DNA of 36,361 bases, taken from CADCTM01 sp049671305. Lineage in GTDB: Bacteria; Cyanobacteriota; Cyanobacteriia; Cyanobacteriales; Coleofasciculaceae. The stretch is from the NCBI GenBank assembly GCA_049671305.1, contig JBATUR010000090.1, positions 1 through 36,361 of the forward strand, given 5' to 3'. Shown here piece by piece: positions 8,227 to 17,526 of the stretch. Under the pieces are notes generated by a model. The model saw nothing but the letters and a program-made list of their open reading frames with translations. It was not told where the DNA came from and searched no databases. Each line of letters opens with the position of its first letter. Position 1 is the first letter of the stretch. A program made the position numbers and the translations under genes.

Positions 8227-8727
8227 ATGGAACCGAGACAGGCAGAAATTGAGGCAATTCGTACACAGATTAAATTATTAGAAGAGGAACGTGCTTCGTT
8301 TATCATAGAAGAGGTTTCACCAGAAAATGATTCTCCAAAAGCAATTACTGACGCTTATCGTCGTCAGGCGCGGGAGTCGGCGAAGGTAGCGGCAGAAGTG
8401 AAGGGAATTGATGATGCTATTGCGGCGCTGCAAGCTCAACTTCGGCAAAAACAAGGTGTGTTGACTTCACTATCCTCACAACAACTAACCATAGAAGAGC
8501 AAGTCGCAGAAGCAACACAACAGGCTTATGATCGGGGTGAGCGAATTAATGAGTTGGCAGCAGAATTAGTTGAGGAGTTACGAGCATTAAAAGTGATCGC
8601 TCATGATTTTGCACCAGTTTATTGGGATTTATATGATAAGCCTTTTATTACTGGGTTTCAAGGTACGGCTGTGCCTTATTTGCGATCAGATAACGATGTT
8701 TTGATGATTTCTAGTGTGCTCGTTTAA
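8227..8727 (+). CDS. coiled-coil protein, unknown function
   Basis: A 166-residue soluble protein. Residues 1-30 and about 60-125 are strongly helical heptad-like segments (EIEAIRTQIKLLEEERASF, IDDAIAALQAQLRQKQGVL, RINELAAELVEELRALK), so it probably forms a coiled coil. The last 40 residues (APVYWDLYDKPFITGFQGTA) are aromatic and likely fold separately. AAAAAGAGG precedes the ATG, a convincing ribosome binding site. It is a single-gene unit between a terminator and the convergent proA. No family is recognised; a structural or partner-binding role would be a guess. Confidence 0.65.
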   Translation: MEPRQAEIEAIRTQIKLLEEERASFIIEEVSPENDSPKAITDAYRRQARESAKVAAEVKGIDDAIAALQAQLRQKQGVLTSLSSQQLTIEEQVAEATQQAYDRGERINELAAELVEELRALKVIAHDFAPVYWDLYDKPFITGFQGTAVPYLRSDNDVLMISSVLV

Positions 8728-8766
8728 TGACTCTTTGCAACATACTTATCTACCTAAAAAAAGCGG

Positions 8767-10095
8767 TTATTTACTTAAATCTTTATGAGTAAAAGCTTTG
8801 GCATTCTCTCCTACATAACTCGCTGCAATATGACCATTTCCCGTAACTTTATACTTATAAGTTACCAATCCTTCTAACCCTACAGGACCACGCGGCGGCA
8901 TCTTTTGGGTACTAATTCCCACCTCTGCACCAAACCCATAACGGAAACCATCAGCAAAGCGAGTTGAGCAATTATGAAAGACATTTGCAGCATCAACTTG
9001 TGATTGGAAAGTATCAGCAGTTGCTTGATCTTCTGTGACAATTGCATCAGTATGTTTTGAACCGTAAGTATTAATGTGATTAATGGCAGCTTCTAAAGAA
9101 TCGACAACTTTAATTGCTAGAATTAAATCACTATATTCTGTAGTCCAATCTACTTCGGTTGCTGCTGCTATATCGACCAACTTACGACTTAATTCATCTC
9201 CTCGCAATTCAACATTTCGTTTTTGCAAAGCAGCAGTTACTAAGGGTAAAAATGTTGGTGCAATAGAGTCGTGAACTAGCAATGTTTCAATGGCGTTGCA
9301 AACTGCTGGATATTGAGTTTTTGCGTCTATAGTAATCTCTACCGCCTTTTGCAAGTCAGCAACTTGATCGATATAAAGATGACAAATTCCATCAGCATGA
9401 CCTAATACTGGAATGCGCGTATTTTCTTGCACAAACCGTACAAAAGAATTAGAGCCTCTGGGAATAATTAAATCAATATATTCATCTAATTTTAGCAGTG
9501 CAACTGTTTCTTCTCTGGTAGTTAATAATTGGACAACGGCAGGATCAACAGCAGTTTCTGATAGTCCTTGATGAATCGCTTTAACTAGGGCTTCACAAGA
9601 GCGGATAGCTTCTTTTCCACCTTTTAAAATAACACCATTACCTGATTTTATTGCCAAAGAAGTGATTTGAATTAAGGCATCAGGGCGTGCTTCAAAAATG
9701 ACTCCCAAAACTCCCAAAGGGCAACTAATGCGTTTGAGAATTAAGCCTTGATCTAATTCACGATGCATTTGGATGCTGCCAATGGGATCTGCTAATTTGC
9801 CAACATCTCGCACCCCATCAATTGCTGCTTGTAGCTTAGTTGCATCCAACTTGAGGCGGTTGTAAAGTGGTTTGGCGATACCTTCAACAACGGAGGCTTG
9901 ACAGTCGGCAGCGTTTGCCTGCAAAATTTCTGGTGTAGCGTTTTCTAAGGATTTGGCGATCGCTTCTATTGCCTGATTTTTCGCTTCAGTAGGCAGCACT
10001 GCGAGTTGCCGCGCTGCTTGACGGGTTGAAGAAGCGATCGCACTTAAAGGTACAACTTGAGAAGCTGTCATGATAGATGGCACAAATACCGACAC
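8767..10095 (-). CDS. proA: glutamate-5-semialdehyde dehydrogenase (gamma-glutamyl phosphate reductase)
   Basis: A 442-residue enzyme of proline synthesis that reduces gamma-glutamyl phosphate to glutamate semialdehyde with NADPH in the cytosol. The aldehyde-dehydrogenase-like catalytic cysteine is in QYPAVCNAIETLLVH, LGVIFEARPDALIQITSLAI is the conserved N-terminal motif, and FADGFRYGFGAEVGISTQKM with the following RGPVGLEGLVTYKY is the family signature near the C-terminus. Length is slightly above the usual 415-435. The longest frame begins with GTG at 10095; an ATG at 10071 (MTASQVVPL) is an alternative, and neither has a clear ribosome binding site. No proB is next to it. It transcribes toward the coiled-coil gene and away from the ABC transporter. 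Confidence 0.95.
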   Translation of the reverse strand: MSVFVPSIMTASQVVPLSAIASSTRQAARQLAVLPTEAKNQAIEAIAKSLENATPEILQANAADCQASVVEGIAKPLYNRLKLDATKLQAAIDGVRDVGKLADPIGSIQMHRELDQGLILKRISCPLGVLGVIFEARPDALIQITSLAIKSGNGVILKGGKEAIRSCEALVKAIHQGLSETAVDPAVVQLLTTREETVALLKLDEYIDLIIPRGSNSFVRFVQENTRIPVLGHADGICHLYIDQVADLQKAVEITIDAKTQYPAVCNAIETLLVHDSIAPTFLPLVTAALQKRNVELRGDELSRKLVDIAAATEVDWTTEYSDLILAIKVVDSLEAAINHINTYGSKHTDAIVTEDQATADTFQSQVDAANVFHNCSTRFADGFRYGFGAEVGISTQKMPPRGPVGLEGLVTYKYKVTGNGHIAASYVGENAKAFTHKDLSK

Positions 10096-10194
10096 GTAAC
10101 ATTTTATTTTAGCAAACTTCTGACGGCTTTTTCATCTACAGAAATCTCTCTGAGGAAATGAATCCCAGGCAACAAAACTTGTTAAATTTATAAG

Positions 10195-11955
10195 ATGGCT
10201 AACTCGCGTCTCCAAAAACTTCTGGCATACCTGCGTCCTCATCGACGGCAGACATTTCTCGGTATTTTCGCTCTCTTAATTGTTAATGGAATTGGTGTCT
10301 ATATCCCACTATTAATTAGGGATAGCATTGACGATCTTCGGACAGCTTTCAACTTTGATCAAATCTGGCACTTTGTGATTCTGATCTTAATTCTTTCCAC
10401 AGTCATGTGGGCAATTCGCATGGCATCCCGCGTCTTGCTATTTGGGTTAGGGCGTCAGGTAGAATTTGACCTCAAGCAAAAGATTTTCCAGCATCTACTA
10501 AGGCTAGAGCCAGCTTATTTTGCTACGAATACAGCAGGGGATTTAATTAGCCGTGCTACCAGTGATGTTGATAATATTCGTCGCTTGTTAGGATTTGCCG
10601 TATTAAGTTTAGCAAATACGGTATTTGCTTATACTTTAACACTACCTGTGATGATGTCGATTAGCTTGCAGTTGACACTGTTTTCGATCGCTGTTTATCC
10701 CTTTATGTTAATAGCGGTTCAGCTATTTAGCGAAAAGCTACGACTGCAACAACAAAAAGTCCAGGAAGAACTTTCAAACTTGAGCGAATTAATTCAAGAA
10801 GACATGAGCGGTATTTCTTTAATTAAAATATACGCTCAAGAAGAAAATGAACGTCATGCCTTCCAACAGCTTAATAACCAATTATTAAAAGCAAATCTAA
10901 ACTTAGCTAAAACAAGAAATATCCTCTTTCCTGTTATCGAAGCTATGGCATATATCAGCTTACTTGTCTTGCTGTGGCTAGGTTCTAGCTCCATTGCTCG
11001 TGGTGTAATTACAGTAGGTGATTTCGTCGCCTTGCTACTTTATGCAGAGCGTTTAGTTTTCCCCACTGCCTTATTAGGATTTACGATTACGGCTTATCAA
11101 CGCGGTGAAGTTAGTGTTGATCGTATCGAGTCAATTTTAATGGTTAAACCCCAGATTCAAGATGCTTCTGATGCAGTTATAACAGAAACAATTAAAGGTC
11201 AACTAACAGCAAAAAATCTCAATTTTACTTATCCCGGTGCCAAAATTCCAGCGCTTAAAAATATAAACTTCACAATTAATGCCGGAGAAATGGTAGCAGT
11301 TGTGGGGGCAATTGGTTCAGGTAAATCAACGCTTGCCAATGCCCTCCCTCGGCTATTAGATATTGAGCCAAATCAGTTATGGTTGGATGGAAATGATATT
11401 ACAAAATTGCCTTTAGATGACTTAAGAAAAGCGATCGCTTATGTCCCTCAAGATAGCTTTCTTTTCAGCACCAGCATTAAAAATAACATCCGCTACGGCA
11501 ACCCATTGAGCGAACCAACTGAGGTAGAACACGCAGCCAAGCAAGCACAAATTCAACCGGAAATTCTCAATTTTCCCCAACAGTATGAAACGATTGTAGG
11601 AGAGCGTGGGATTACTCTTTCAGGAGGGCAAAGGCAACGAACTTCACTAGCAAGAGCTTTACTGATTGAAGCACCGATATTAATTCTTGATGACGCCCTT
11701 TCTAGTGTTGACAATCAGACGGCTACTGATATTTTGGAAAACCTGGTTATACGAGAAGATTCAACAAGCCAAAATCAACGTCGAACCGTAATTTTTATTT
11801 CTCATCAACTCTCTGCTGCAGCTACTGCTGACCGCATATTTGTGATGGATGCAGGTCAAATTGTGCAGGTAGGAACTCATACTGAACTGTTACAAAGTCC
11901 TGGTCTTTATCAGTCACTTTGGAATCAGCATCATCTAGAGGAATTATTGCGTTAG
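10195..11955 (+). CDS. ABC exporter half-transporter, MdlA-like
   Basis: A 586-residue half-transporter: a type I ABC exporter membrane domain with about six helices (residues 15-320) and a nucleotide-binding domain (about 335-575). Walker A is GAIGSGKSTLANAL, the Q-loop is AYVPQDSFLFS, the signature is LSGGQRQRTSLARAL and the switch His is in FISHQLSA. Walker B is LILDDALSSVD, with Asp where most exporters have the catalytic Glu. That substitution is characteristic of one subunit of heterodimeric exporters such as MdlAB, so a partner half-transporter is expected; the only other one in the window is at 17527, not adjacent. It sits in the cytoplasmic membrane; substrate unknown. It is divergent from proA with about 100 bp between them. 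Confidence 0.9.
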   Translation: MANSRLQKLLAYLRPHRRQTFLGIFALLIVNGIGVYIPLLIRDSIDDLRTAFNFDQIWHFVILILILSTVMWAIRMASRVLLFGLGRQVEFDLKQKIFQHLLRLEPAYFATNTAGDLISRATSDVDNIRRLLGFAVLSLANTVFAYTLTLPVMMSISLQLTLFSIAVYPFMLIAVQLFSEKLRLQQQKVQEELSNLSELIQEDMSGISLIKIYAQEENERHAFQQLNNQLLKANLNLAKTRNILFPVIEAMAYISLLVLLWLGSSSIARGVITVGDFVALLLYAERLVFPTALLGFTITAYQRGEVSVDRIESILMVKPQIQDASDAVITETIKGQLTAKNLNFTYPGAKIPALKNINFTINAGEMVAVVGAIGSGKSTLANALPRLLDIEPNQLWLDGNDITKLPLDDLRKAIAYVPQDSFLFSTSIKNNIRYGNPLSEPTEVEHAAKQAQIQPEILNFPQQYETIVGERGITLSGGQRQRTSLARALLIEAPILILDDALSSVDNQTATDILENLVIREDSTSQNQRRTVIFISHQLSAAATADRIFVMDAGQIVQVGTHTELLQSPGLYQSLWNQHHLEELLR

Positions 11956-12237
11956 TTAGACTAAACCGTAGTTTTAGTACTGAATTGCTTGATCGATGAT
12001 AGAGTTGTATAGGAATAACTATACTAACTGTTCAGTAATAGAAAAATTAGAACTACTTTATTAGGAAAACGAACATGAATCGGTCAGATAATTTCAATCA
12101 TTTTCTTTCTTAAATCGCCTGTGACAGAATATTGTAAGCGCTATTATTCTGCTCAATAAAACTACAGATGCACACAGCTTAATTAGTGCTGTATTCTAGT
12201 TCGAGTGTTCCTCTAATTAAATTAGGTTGCAAGACTA

Positions 12238-13146
12238 ATGGTATTAAGTTTGAGTACAAACTTTAGCGGTGAAATGGCAGCGTTAGGTGCAGCTTTTTTA
12301 TGGGCGACCTCAGCCGTAGTTTATACTCATTTAGGTCAAAAAATCGCGCCGTTGGTCTTGAATCTTAGTAAGGGTGTAATTGCGATCGCATATATTACCA
12401 TAACACTAATTATCCAAGGTAATTTTTTACCCGATAATATTAGTACTATTAATTTGGGATTGCTGTTATTAAGTGGTATACTGGGCATTGGTTTAGGCGA
12501 TACATTTTACTTTGAAGCCTTAAACAATTTAGGTGCAAGAAGGACACTACTTTTGGAAGCATTAGCGCCACCTTTAGCCGCACTAATTGCTTTAATAGCG
12601 TTAAAAGAAACTCTTAATTTAACAGCTTGTATAGGCATTTTTCTAACTGTATTAGGCGTTGCTTGGGTAATAAGTGAACGAGTACCAGGTACAGGTAATA
12701 AAGTCGTTAATCCCCTGCGAGGAATTAGCTTTGCTTTATTATCTGCTTTAGGGCAAGCAGTGGGTGCTGTTTTATCCCGTGCTGCCTTATCAACAACTAC
12801 AATTAATCCGCTTTGGAGTACGCTTTTAAGAATTATTGGCGGTGTGTTAATTTTGTTGCTATGGATGCCTTTAAAAAAGCAATCAGGATGGTTGCAACCT
12901 CTCCAGTCAAAGAAAACATTAGGCATCATTGCCATCACGGCTTTATTCAGCACTTATCTAGGAATTTGGTTGCAACAAACAGCGCTTAAATATACCGCAA
13001 CTGGAATTGCTCAAGCATTAATATCAACAAGTCCTTTATTTGTCCTACCAATTGCACTTTGGTTGGGTGAGAAGGTGAGTTTCCGAGCTTTTTTGGGTGT
13101 TTTGGTAGCTTTAGGAGGAATTGCCTTGTTATTTGCTGGGCGCTAA
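12238..13146 (+). CDS. EamA/DMT-family transporter
   Basis: A 302-residue membrane protein with ten predicted helices in two repeats, each an EamA domain. The first starts at MAALGAAFLWATSAVVYTHL and the second at ISFALLSALGQAVGAVLSRA. The end-of-repeat motifs LEALAPPLAALIALIALKE and STSPLFVLPIALWLGEKVS, with the conserved Glu, are the family signature. Members export amino acids, metabolites or nucleotide sugars across the cytoplasmic membrane; the substrate is unknown. The start at 12238 has only a weak ribosome binding site. It is convergent with the O-methyltransferase gene, which ends 13 bp away. Confidence 0.9.
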   Translation: MVLSLSTNFSGEMAALGAAFLWATSAVVYTHLGQKIAPLVLNLSKGVIAIAYITITLIIQGNFLPDNISTINLGLLLLSGILGIGLGDTFYFEALNNLGARRTLLLEALAPPLAALIALIALKETLNLTACIGIFLTVLGVAWVISERVPGTGNKVVNPLRGISFALLSALGQAVGAVLSRAALSTTTINPLWSTLLRIIGGVLILLLWMPLKKQSGWLQPLQSKKTLGIIAITALFSTYLGIWLQQTALKYTATGIAQALISTSPLFVLPIALWLGEKVSFRAFLGVLVALGGIALLFAGR

Positions 13147-13159
13147 ATTGTTAGATATT

Positions 13160-13831
13160 TCAACTTTTAAAAGCTAAAGTTAGTCCATCAGCAATTGGTA
13201 CCATACTTAAGGTAATTCGTTGATCTTTATGTAGTTTTTCATTCAAAGCTCGCAGCTTTTTCGTGCTACTTTCTTTAGTCTGTGAGTCAGCAACTCGCCC
13301 TGACCAAAGTACATTATCAATAGCAATTAAACCACCCGTGCGAACTAATTGAAGTGAGCGCTCATAATACCCATCATAATTGCCTTTATCGGCATCAATG
13401 AAGGCAAAATCAAAGGTTTCCCCTTGCCCTTCTGCTAAGAGTTGATCTAATGTATCCAAAGCTGGAGCAATGTGCAAATCAATCTTCTCTGCAACGCCAG
13501 CAGCTTGCCAATAACGACGAGCCATCGTAGTATATTCTTCACTAACATCACAGGCAACAATTTTGCCATCAATTGGTAGTGCAAGAGCCACACAAAGGGA
13601 ACTATAACCCGTAAAAACACCAATCTCTAAGGTTTTTTTTGCGCCCAAAAGCTTAATTAAAAGTGCCATAAATTGACCTTGTTCTGGTGCAATTTGCATA
13701 ATAGCATTAGGAAGATGCGCCGTTTCTTCCCGCAGTTGCCGCAGTATATCTGCCTCTCGTAAAGAAACTGATAAAAAGTAATTGTAAAGCTGCTCGTCAA
13801 GACCCATAGACTTTTTTAACATGGTAAGCAC
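13160..13831 (-). CDS. SAM-dependent O-methyltransferase (caffeoyl-CoA / catechol OMT family)
   Basis: A 223-residue methyltransferase of the Methyltransf_3 family, a cytosolic, metal-dependent OMT. Motif I is KKTLEIGVFTGYSSLCVALAL, the acidic residue ending strand 2 is in ACDVSEEY, and the metal-binding part is FAFIDADKGNYDGYYE with the later IAIDNVLWSGRV. Bacterial members methylate catechol-like hydroxyls of small molecules. The longest frame begins with GTG at 13831; ATG at 13822 is equally possible. It is divergent from the lipoprotein gene, leaving about 40 bp for both promoters. The natural acceptor is unknown. Confidence 0.92.
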   Translation of the reverse strand: MLTMLKKSMGLDEQLYNYFLSVSLREADILRQLREETAHLPNAIMQIAPEQGQFMALLIKLLGAKKTLEIGVFTGYSSLCVALALPIDGKIVACDVSEEYTTMARRYWQAAGVAEKIDLHIAPALDTLDQLLAEGQGETFDFAFIDADKGNYDGYYERSLQLVRTGGLIAIDNVLWSGRVADSQTKESSTKKLRALNEKLHKDQRITLSMVPIADGLTLAFKS

Positions 13832-13877
13832 ACAGAACTAAAATATATCCATTGCCATCATATCCTTAAGGATGAAT

Positions 13878-14324
13878 ATGAACAGAATTGTAAAAGCGAT
13901 CGCAAATATTATCTTAATCGTAATCTTCTCACTAACTTTAACAGCTTGTGGAACTAATACTCCCGCTTTGGGACAAGCACCAAGTAAGCAACTTGTCAAA
14001 AAAGCGATCGCACTTCAAGTTAATCAAACTCAACAACAACTTACTCAACAGTTACAATCATCACCAGCAAAATTGGAAATCACCAAAGTGTCTTTCAAAC
14101 AACTAGAACCGATCTTTCTTGGAGGTTTACCAACTTATCATTTCTTGGGAACCTATAACATCAAAATCGGACTACCAGAGCAAGAAACTCAGCAAAAAAA
14201 TTCGTTTGATGTTTATATTCAGCGACAGAAAGAAGGTAAGACTTGGCGTCTTCTTATTCCCGAAAACAATGATCAAAAAGCTAACTCTACTTGGCGCACT
14301 TACTTAATACCATTTGATACCTAA
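13878..14324 (+). CDS. putative lipoprotein
   Basis: A 148-residue exported protein with a lipoprotein signal: a short basic start, the hydrophobic stretch IILIVIFSLTLTAC and a lipobox LTAC followed by Gly. The mature part has a Gln-rich helix (VNQTQQQLTQQLQSS) and a beta-rich C-terminal half (GTYNIKIGLPEQETQQKN, TWRLLIPENN). Start choice: ATG codons lie at 13872 and 13878; AAGGA at 13868-13872 overlaps the first and is five bases ahead of the second, so the second is preferred. The kinase gene starts about 50 bp downstream, so a link with the signalling pair is possible. No family is recognised. Confidence 0.7.
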   Translation: MNRIVKAIANIILIVIFSLTLTACGTNTPALGQAPSKQLVKKAIALQVNQTQQQLTQQLQSSPAKLEITKVSFKQLEPIFLGGLPTYHFLGTYNIKIGLPEQETQQKNSFDVYIQRQKEGKTWRLLIPENNDQKANSTWRTYLIPFDT

Positions 14325-14380
14325 AATTGAACAACTAAAGTAAGAGTAAGATTGCATTTCTATTAGTTTCGTATTTGCTC

Positions 14381-16048
14381 ATGTCACTCAGTAATTCATT
14401 TGAGCCAAGCCTTTCTCCTACCCAGATTATCGACTGTCTTGGAGAAATAAATTTTGGCATTTACGAATGCAGAAATATCGACGATATCTTCAATACTACA
14501 ACTAATACAGTCCGCCAGCTTCTTCAAAGTGACCGAGTACTGATTTCTTGCTGCTATCCTCACAATATGCACAAGATTATCGTCGAATCTGTTGATTCTA
14601 ATTGCTTATCTATTTTGGGCAAAACCTTTCCTAACTTTGAACTAATAAATAATTTTGCTCAAGTCTATAAGCAAGATATTACTAACATTGATTTACAGGA
14701 ATTTCAACGTAATTACTTGGAATTATTCACTCAATTTCAAGTAAATTCTAGCTTCGTTGTTCCTATTTTAAAGACTACAGCAAAAGCAAATAATAACCAA
14801 AATTGCTTATGGGGACTGCTGATAGTTCATCAATGCTCTTATCTTCGACAATGGCAACCTTTAGAAGTAAAACTACTTCAACAACTGGCACTACAGCTTA
14901 GTCTCGCCATACATAAAAACCCCAACAACTTACCACAACAAATGCTATCTTTGAGCAGTGTTTCGGATGTTCGCAATGCCTTTACCCATTATATAAACCC
15001 CCATGAATTGGAAGGTGCATTACATGAAAGTGAGCAACAATTTCGTCAAATCTTTCAAAATGCTCCTATTGCCATCTCCCTTGTAGACTACCATACTCAT
15101 CGCTTTATTCGGGTAAACCCAGCGCATTATCAATTACTAGGATACACAATATCAGAACTTGCTTTTCTTACCTTTGATGATATTAGTCACCCAGATGATT
15201 TGTTGCACAATTTGGATTATTTGCAAAAATTTAAGTTTGGTGAATTTGATAGCTTTTGCATGGAAAAACGTTTTATCAAAAAGAACGGAGATCTAGTTCA
15301 AACCAACATAACTGTTTCAATTTTACCAGACCAATATGGCAGACCAAAATTTAGCTTGGCAATGATTGAAGATATTAGTGAGCGCCGACAGTCAGAAGAT
15401 AAACTCAAAGCATCTTTGCTAGAAAAAGAAACTTTGCTTAAAGAAATTCACCATCGCGTTAAAAATAATCTACAAATTATCTCCAGCTTGTTAAGATTAC
15501 AAGCTAGGCAAATTAACGATCATCTAGCTCTTGAAGTTTTTAAAGAAAGTCAAAACAGAGTGCAAGCAATGGCACTAATTCATGAAAAGCTTTATCAATC
15601 TTCTAGCTTGGCTAAAATTGATTGCCAAGAATATATTACCACACTAGTTCAAGAGTTATTCCGTTGTTATCAAGCTCACAATCAGGTGGTTACTTTTATA
15701 GTCGAGGTTAAGCAAAGTTCTATTTCTATTGCCCTGGCAACACCCTTTGGCTTAATTATCAATGAACTGGTTTCTAATTCTTTGAAGTATGCTTTTACTG
15801 AAATGGTTGGAGGTCAAATTTTTATTAGTCTTCAAGAACAGAGTCAAGGACAATTTATCCTAATTATCAGTGATAATGGTAAAAAACTCCCCAAATCCTT
15901 AAACTTTCGCAAAACTAAGACTCTTGGTTTACAGTTAGTTTGTAGATTAACTAAACAAATAAACGGAACTATAGAACTTGAGCAAAGTCAAGGAACAAAA
16001 TTTACAATTGTCTTTACAACAACTTCAAGGAAAGGTAAAATAGAGTAA
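14381..16048 (+). CDS. GAF-PAS sensor histidine kinase of the HisKA_2 type
   Basis: A soluble kinase of 555 residues, with no transmembrane segment. Order: GAF domain (about 15-175, ending QLALQLSLAIHK), PAS domain (about 215-330, starting SEQQFRQIFQNAPIAISLVD and closing with EDISERRQ), then a HisKA_2 dimerisation domain with the phospho-accepting His in LKEIHHRVKNNLQIISSLLR (about residue 357), and a HATPase_c domain (LIINELVSNSLKYAF for the N box, ISDNGK for the G1 box). This is the cytosolic kinase class common in cyanobacteria. The frame also allows TTG at 14375; the ATG at 14381 is preferred. It is followed after 3 bp by the receiver-kinase gene, so translation is probably coupled. The GAF lacks the chromophore Cys-His motif of phytochromes, so light sensing by bilin is unlikely. 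Confidence 0.9.
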   Translation: MSLSNSFEPSLSPTQIIDCLGEINFGIYECRNIDDIFNTTTNTVRQLLQSDRVLISCCYPHNMHKIIVESVDSNCLSILGKTFPNFELINNFAQVYKQDITNIDLQEFQRNYLELFTQFQVNSSFVVPILKTTAKANNNQNCLWGLLIVHQCSYLRQWQPLEVKLLQQLALQLSLAIHKNPNNLPQQMLSLSSVSDVRNAFTHYINPHELEGALHESEQQFRQIFQNAPIAISLVDYHTHRFIRVNPAHYQLLGYTISELAFLTFDDISHPDDLLHNLDYLQKFKFGEFDSFCMEKRFIKKNGDLVQTNITVSILPDQYGRPKFSLAMIEDISERRQSEDKLKASLLEKETLLKEIHHRVKNNLQIISSLLRLQARQINDHLALEVFKESQNRVQAMALIHEKLYQSSSLAKIDCQEYITTLVQELFRCYQAHNQVVTFIVEVKQSSISIALATPFGLIINELVSNSLKYAFTEMVGGQIFISLQEQSQGQFILIISDNGKKLPKSLNFRKTKTLGLQLVCRLTKQINGTIELEQSQGTKFTIVFTTTSRKGKIE

Positions 16049-16051
16049 ACT

Positions 16052-17284
16052 ATGCATATGCGAAATATCAAGCTTTTAATAGTTGAAGACGAAGAAATTG
16101 TTGCCTTTGATATTGAGAGTATACTTCATAACTTGGGTTACGAAATTTGTGATATTGTTTCTTCTGCGGAAGAAGCCATCGCCTCTGCCTCTCGTTGCTT
16201 GCCTGATTTAATCTTAATGGATATTATGCTTAAAGGCAGTATGGACGGGATACAAGCCGCCGCAGAAATTCATAAGTGTTTTGATATTCCGATTGTTTAT
16301 TTATCAGCTTATGGCGACACAAACACCATAGAAAGAGCTAAACTTACTGAACCTTTTGGTTACCTATTAAAGCCTTTTACAGAAAAAGAACTTCATACAG
16401 TAATTGAAATTGCTTTAACTCGTCATCATGCAGAGCAAAAAGTCCGACAAGCTTTAGAAACAGAAAAAGAACTAAGTAAACTCAAATCTTTATTTGTCGC
16501 CAATGCCTCTCATGAATTTCGTACTCCCTTGACAACAATTCGTTCCTCAGTTGATCTTTTAGAACTTTACTCTAACGGGTTAATGGACGAGCAAAAAAAC
16601 AAGCATTTTCAAAGAATTAATCTAGCCATAGAACAATTGCTACAGCTTCTAGATGACTTATTAGTTATTGGTAAAGCAGAATCAGGAAAATTAGACTTTA
16701 ATCCAGTCCCCTTAAATTTATTAGAGTTCTCTCAAAACTTAGTTGAAGAGTTGCAGATTAACGTTGGTATTCAATACAGTTTAAAAAACTTTAATAATTC
16801 ATTATACTTAAATCCAGATAGTCAACAGTTGCCAATTTTAGAAAGAGACACCACCCAAACTCTTTCCTGGCAAAATGAAGCCAACCTAGAATCAGATACT
16901 CCCAAACGAATTGTTTTTACTTATCAGGGAAACTTTGCCAATGCCTCTATGGATGAGAAACTTTTGCATAAAATCTTAACAAATTTGCTCTCGAATGCCA
17001 TTAAATACTCCCTCTTTAGCGATATTGTTAGATTTGACCTTGACTGTGAAGATGAAATCGTTACTTTCCGCATCCAAGACCAAGGAATTGGTATTGCTTT
17101 AGAAGACCAACCCCAGCTTTTTGAACCTTTCTATCGGGCGGCAAATGTAGGCAAAATTAAAGGAACTGGCTTAGGTCTTTCTATTGTCAAAAAATGTGTA
17201 GAATTGCATGGCGGTCAGATTAGTGTAGAAAGTCAAGTAGGTATTGGTTCAACATTTATCGTCAAGCTACCACTTGTTAATTAA
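16052..17284 (+). CDS. receiver domain - histidine kinase fusion
   Basis: A 410-residue protein with the phosphoacceptor domain first. REC: acidic pocket VEDEE (12-15), phospho-acceptor Asp57 in LILMDIM, Lys107 in LLKPF. After a helical linker comes a classic HisKA domain with the phospho-His at 154 in NASHEFRTPLT, then HATPase_c with ILTNLLSNAIKYS (N box), IQDQGIGIAL (G1), LFEPFYRAANVGKIKGTGLG (F and G2). There is no membrane segment. It starts 3 bp after the preceding kinase gene, which strongly suggests co-expression and that the upstream kinase phosphorylates this REC, which in turn modulates the attached kinase. No output DNA-binding regulator is in the window. ATG at 16052 and 16058 are both possible. 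Confidence 0.9.
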   Translation: MHMRNIKLLIVEDEEIVAFDIESILHNLGYEICDIVSSAEEAIASASRCLPDLILMDIMLKGSMDGIQAAAEIHKCFDIPIVYLSAYGDTNTIERAKLTEPFGYLLKPFTEKELHTVIEIALTRHHAEQKVRQALETEKELSKLKSLFVANASHEFRTPLTTIRSSVDLLELYSNGLMDEQKNKHFQRINLAIEQLLQLLDDLLVIGKAESGKLDFNPVPLNLLEFSQNLVEELQINVGIQYSLKNFNNSLYLNPDSQQLPILERDTTQTLSWQNEANLESDTPKRIVFTYQGNFANASMDEKLLHKILTNLLSNAIKYSLFSDIVRFDLDCEDEIVTFRIQDQGIGIALEDQPQLFEPFYRAANVGKIKGTGLGLSIVKKCVELHGGQISVESQVGIGSTFIVKLPLVN

Positions 17285-17526
17285 TCCAAGTTGTTGACTA
17301 ATTTAAGTTAGATTAGTAAGATTATTTTTATCCTTAATGTTAGTTATTTTTATAAGCTTGCTGTAAGTTTAACTAAGTTACGCCCGAAAAGATAACTTTA
17401 GTTGTAAAGTATCCTTATCGTCGAACTAAACCAATCATAGAAACTTCAGATTTCATAATCAAGTCTATTTAGTAAGGATAAAAGCTGATAGCCTAATCCA
17501 AGCATAGAATAATCTGGACTCATCGC

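Noticed and set aside
12074..12112. A 12-codon frame (MNRSDNFNHFLS) between the ABC exporter and the EamA gene
   Set aside because: TTAGGAAAA ahead of it could be a ribosome binding site, but such short frames are common by chance and no attenuator or riboswitch structure is visible next to it.
12507..12953. 148-residue minus-strand frame inside the EamA transporter gene
   Set aside because: Antisense to a gene with clear family motifs; no ribosome binding site and no recognisable domain.
17297..17317. Terminator behind the receiver-kinase gene
   Set aside because: ACTAAT / ATTAGT forms only a weak AT-only 6-bp stem with a nine-base loop and the T-rich stretch is not adjacent.
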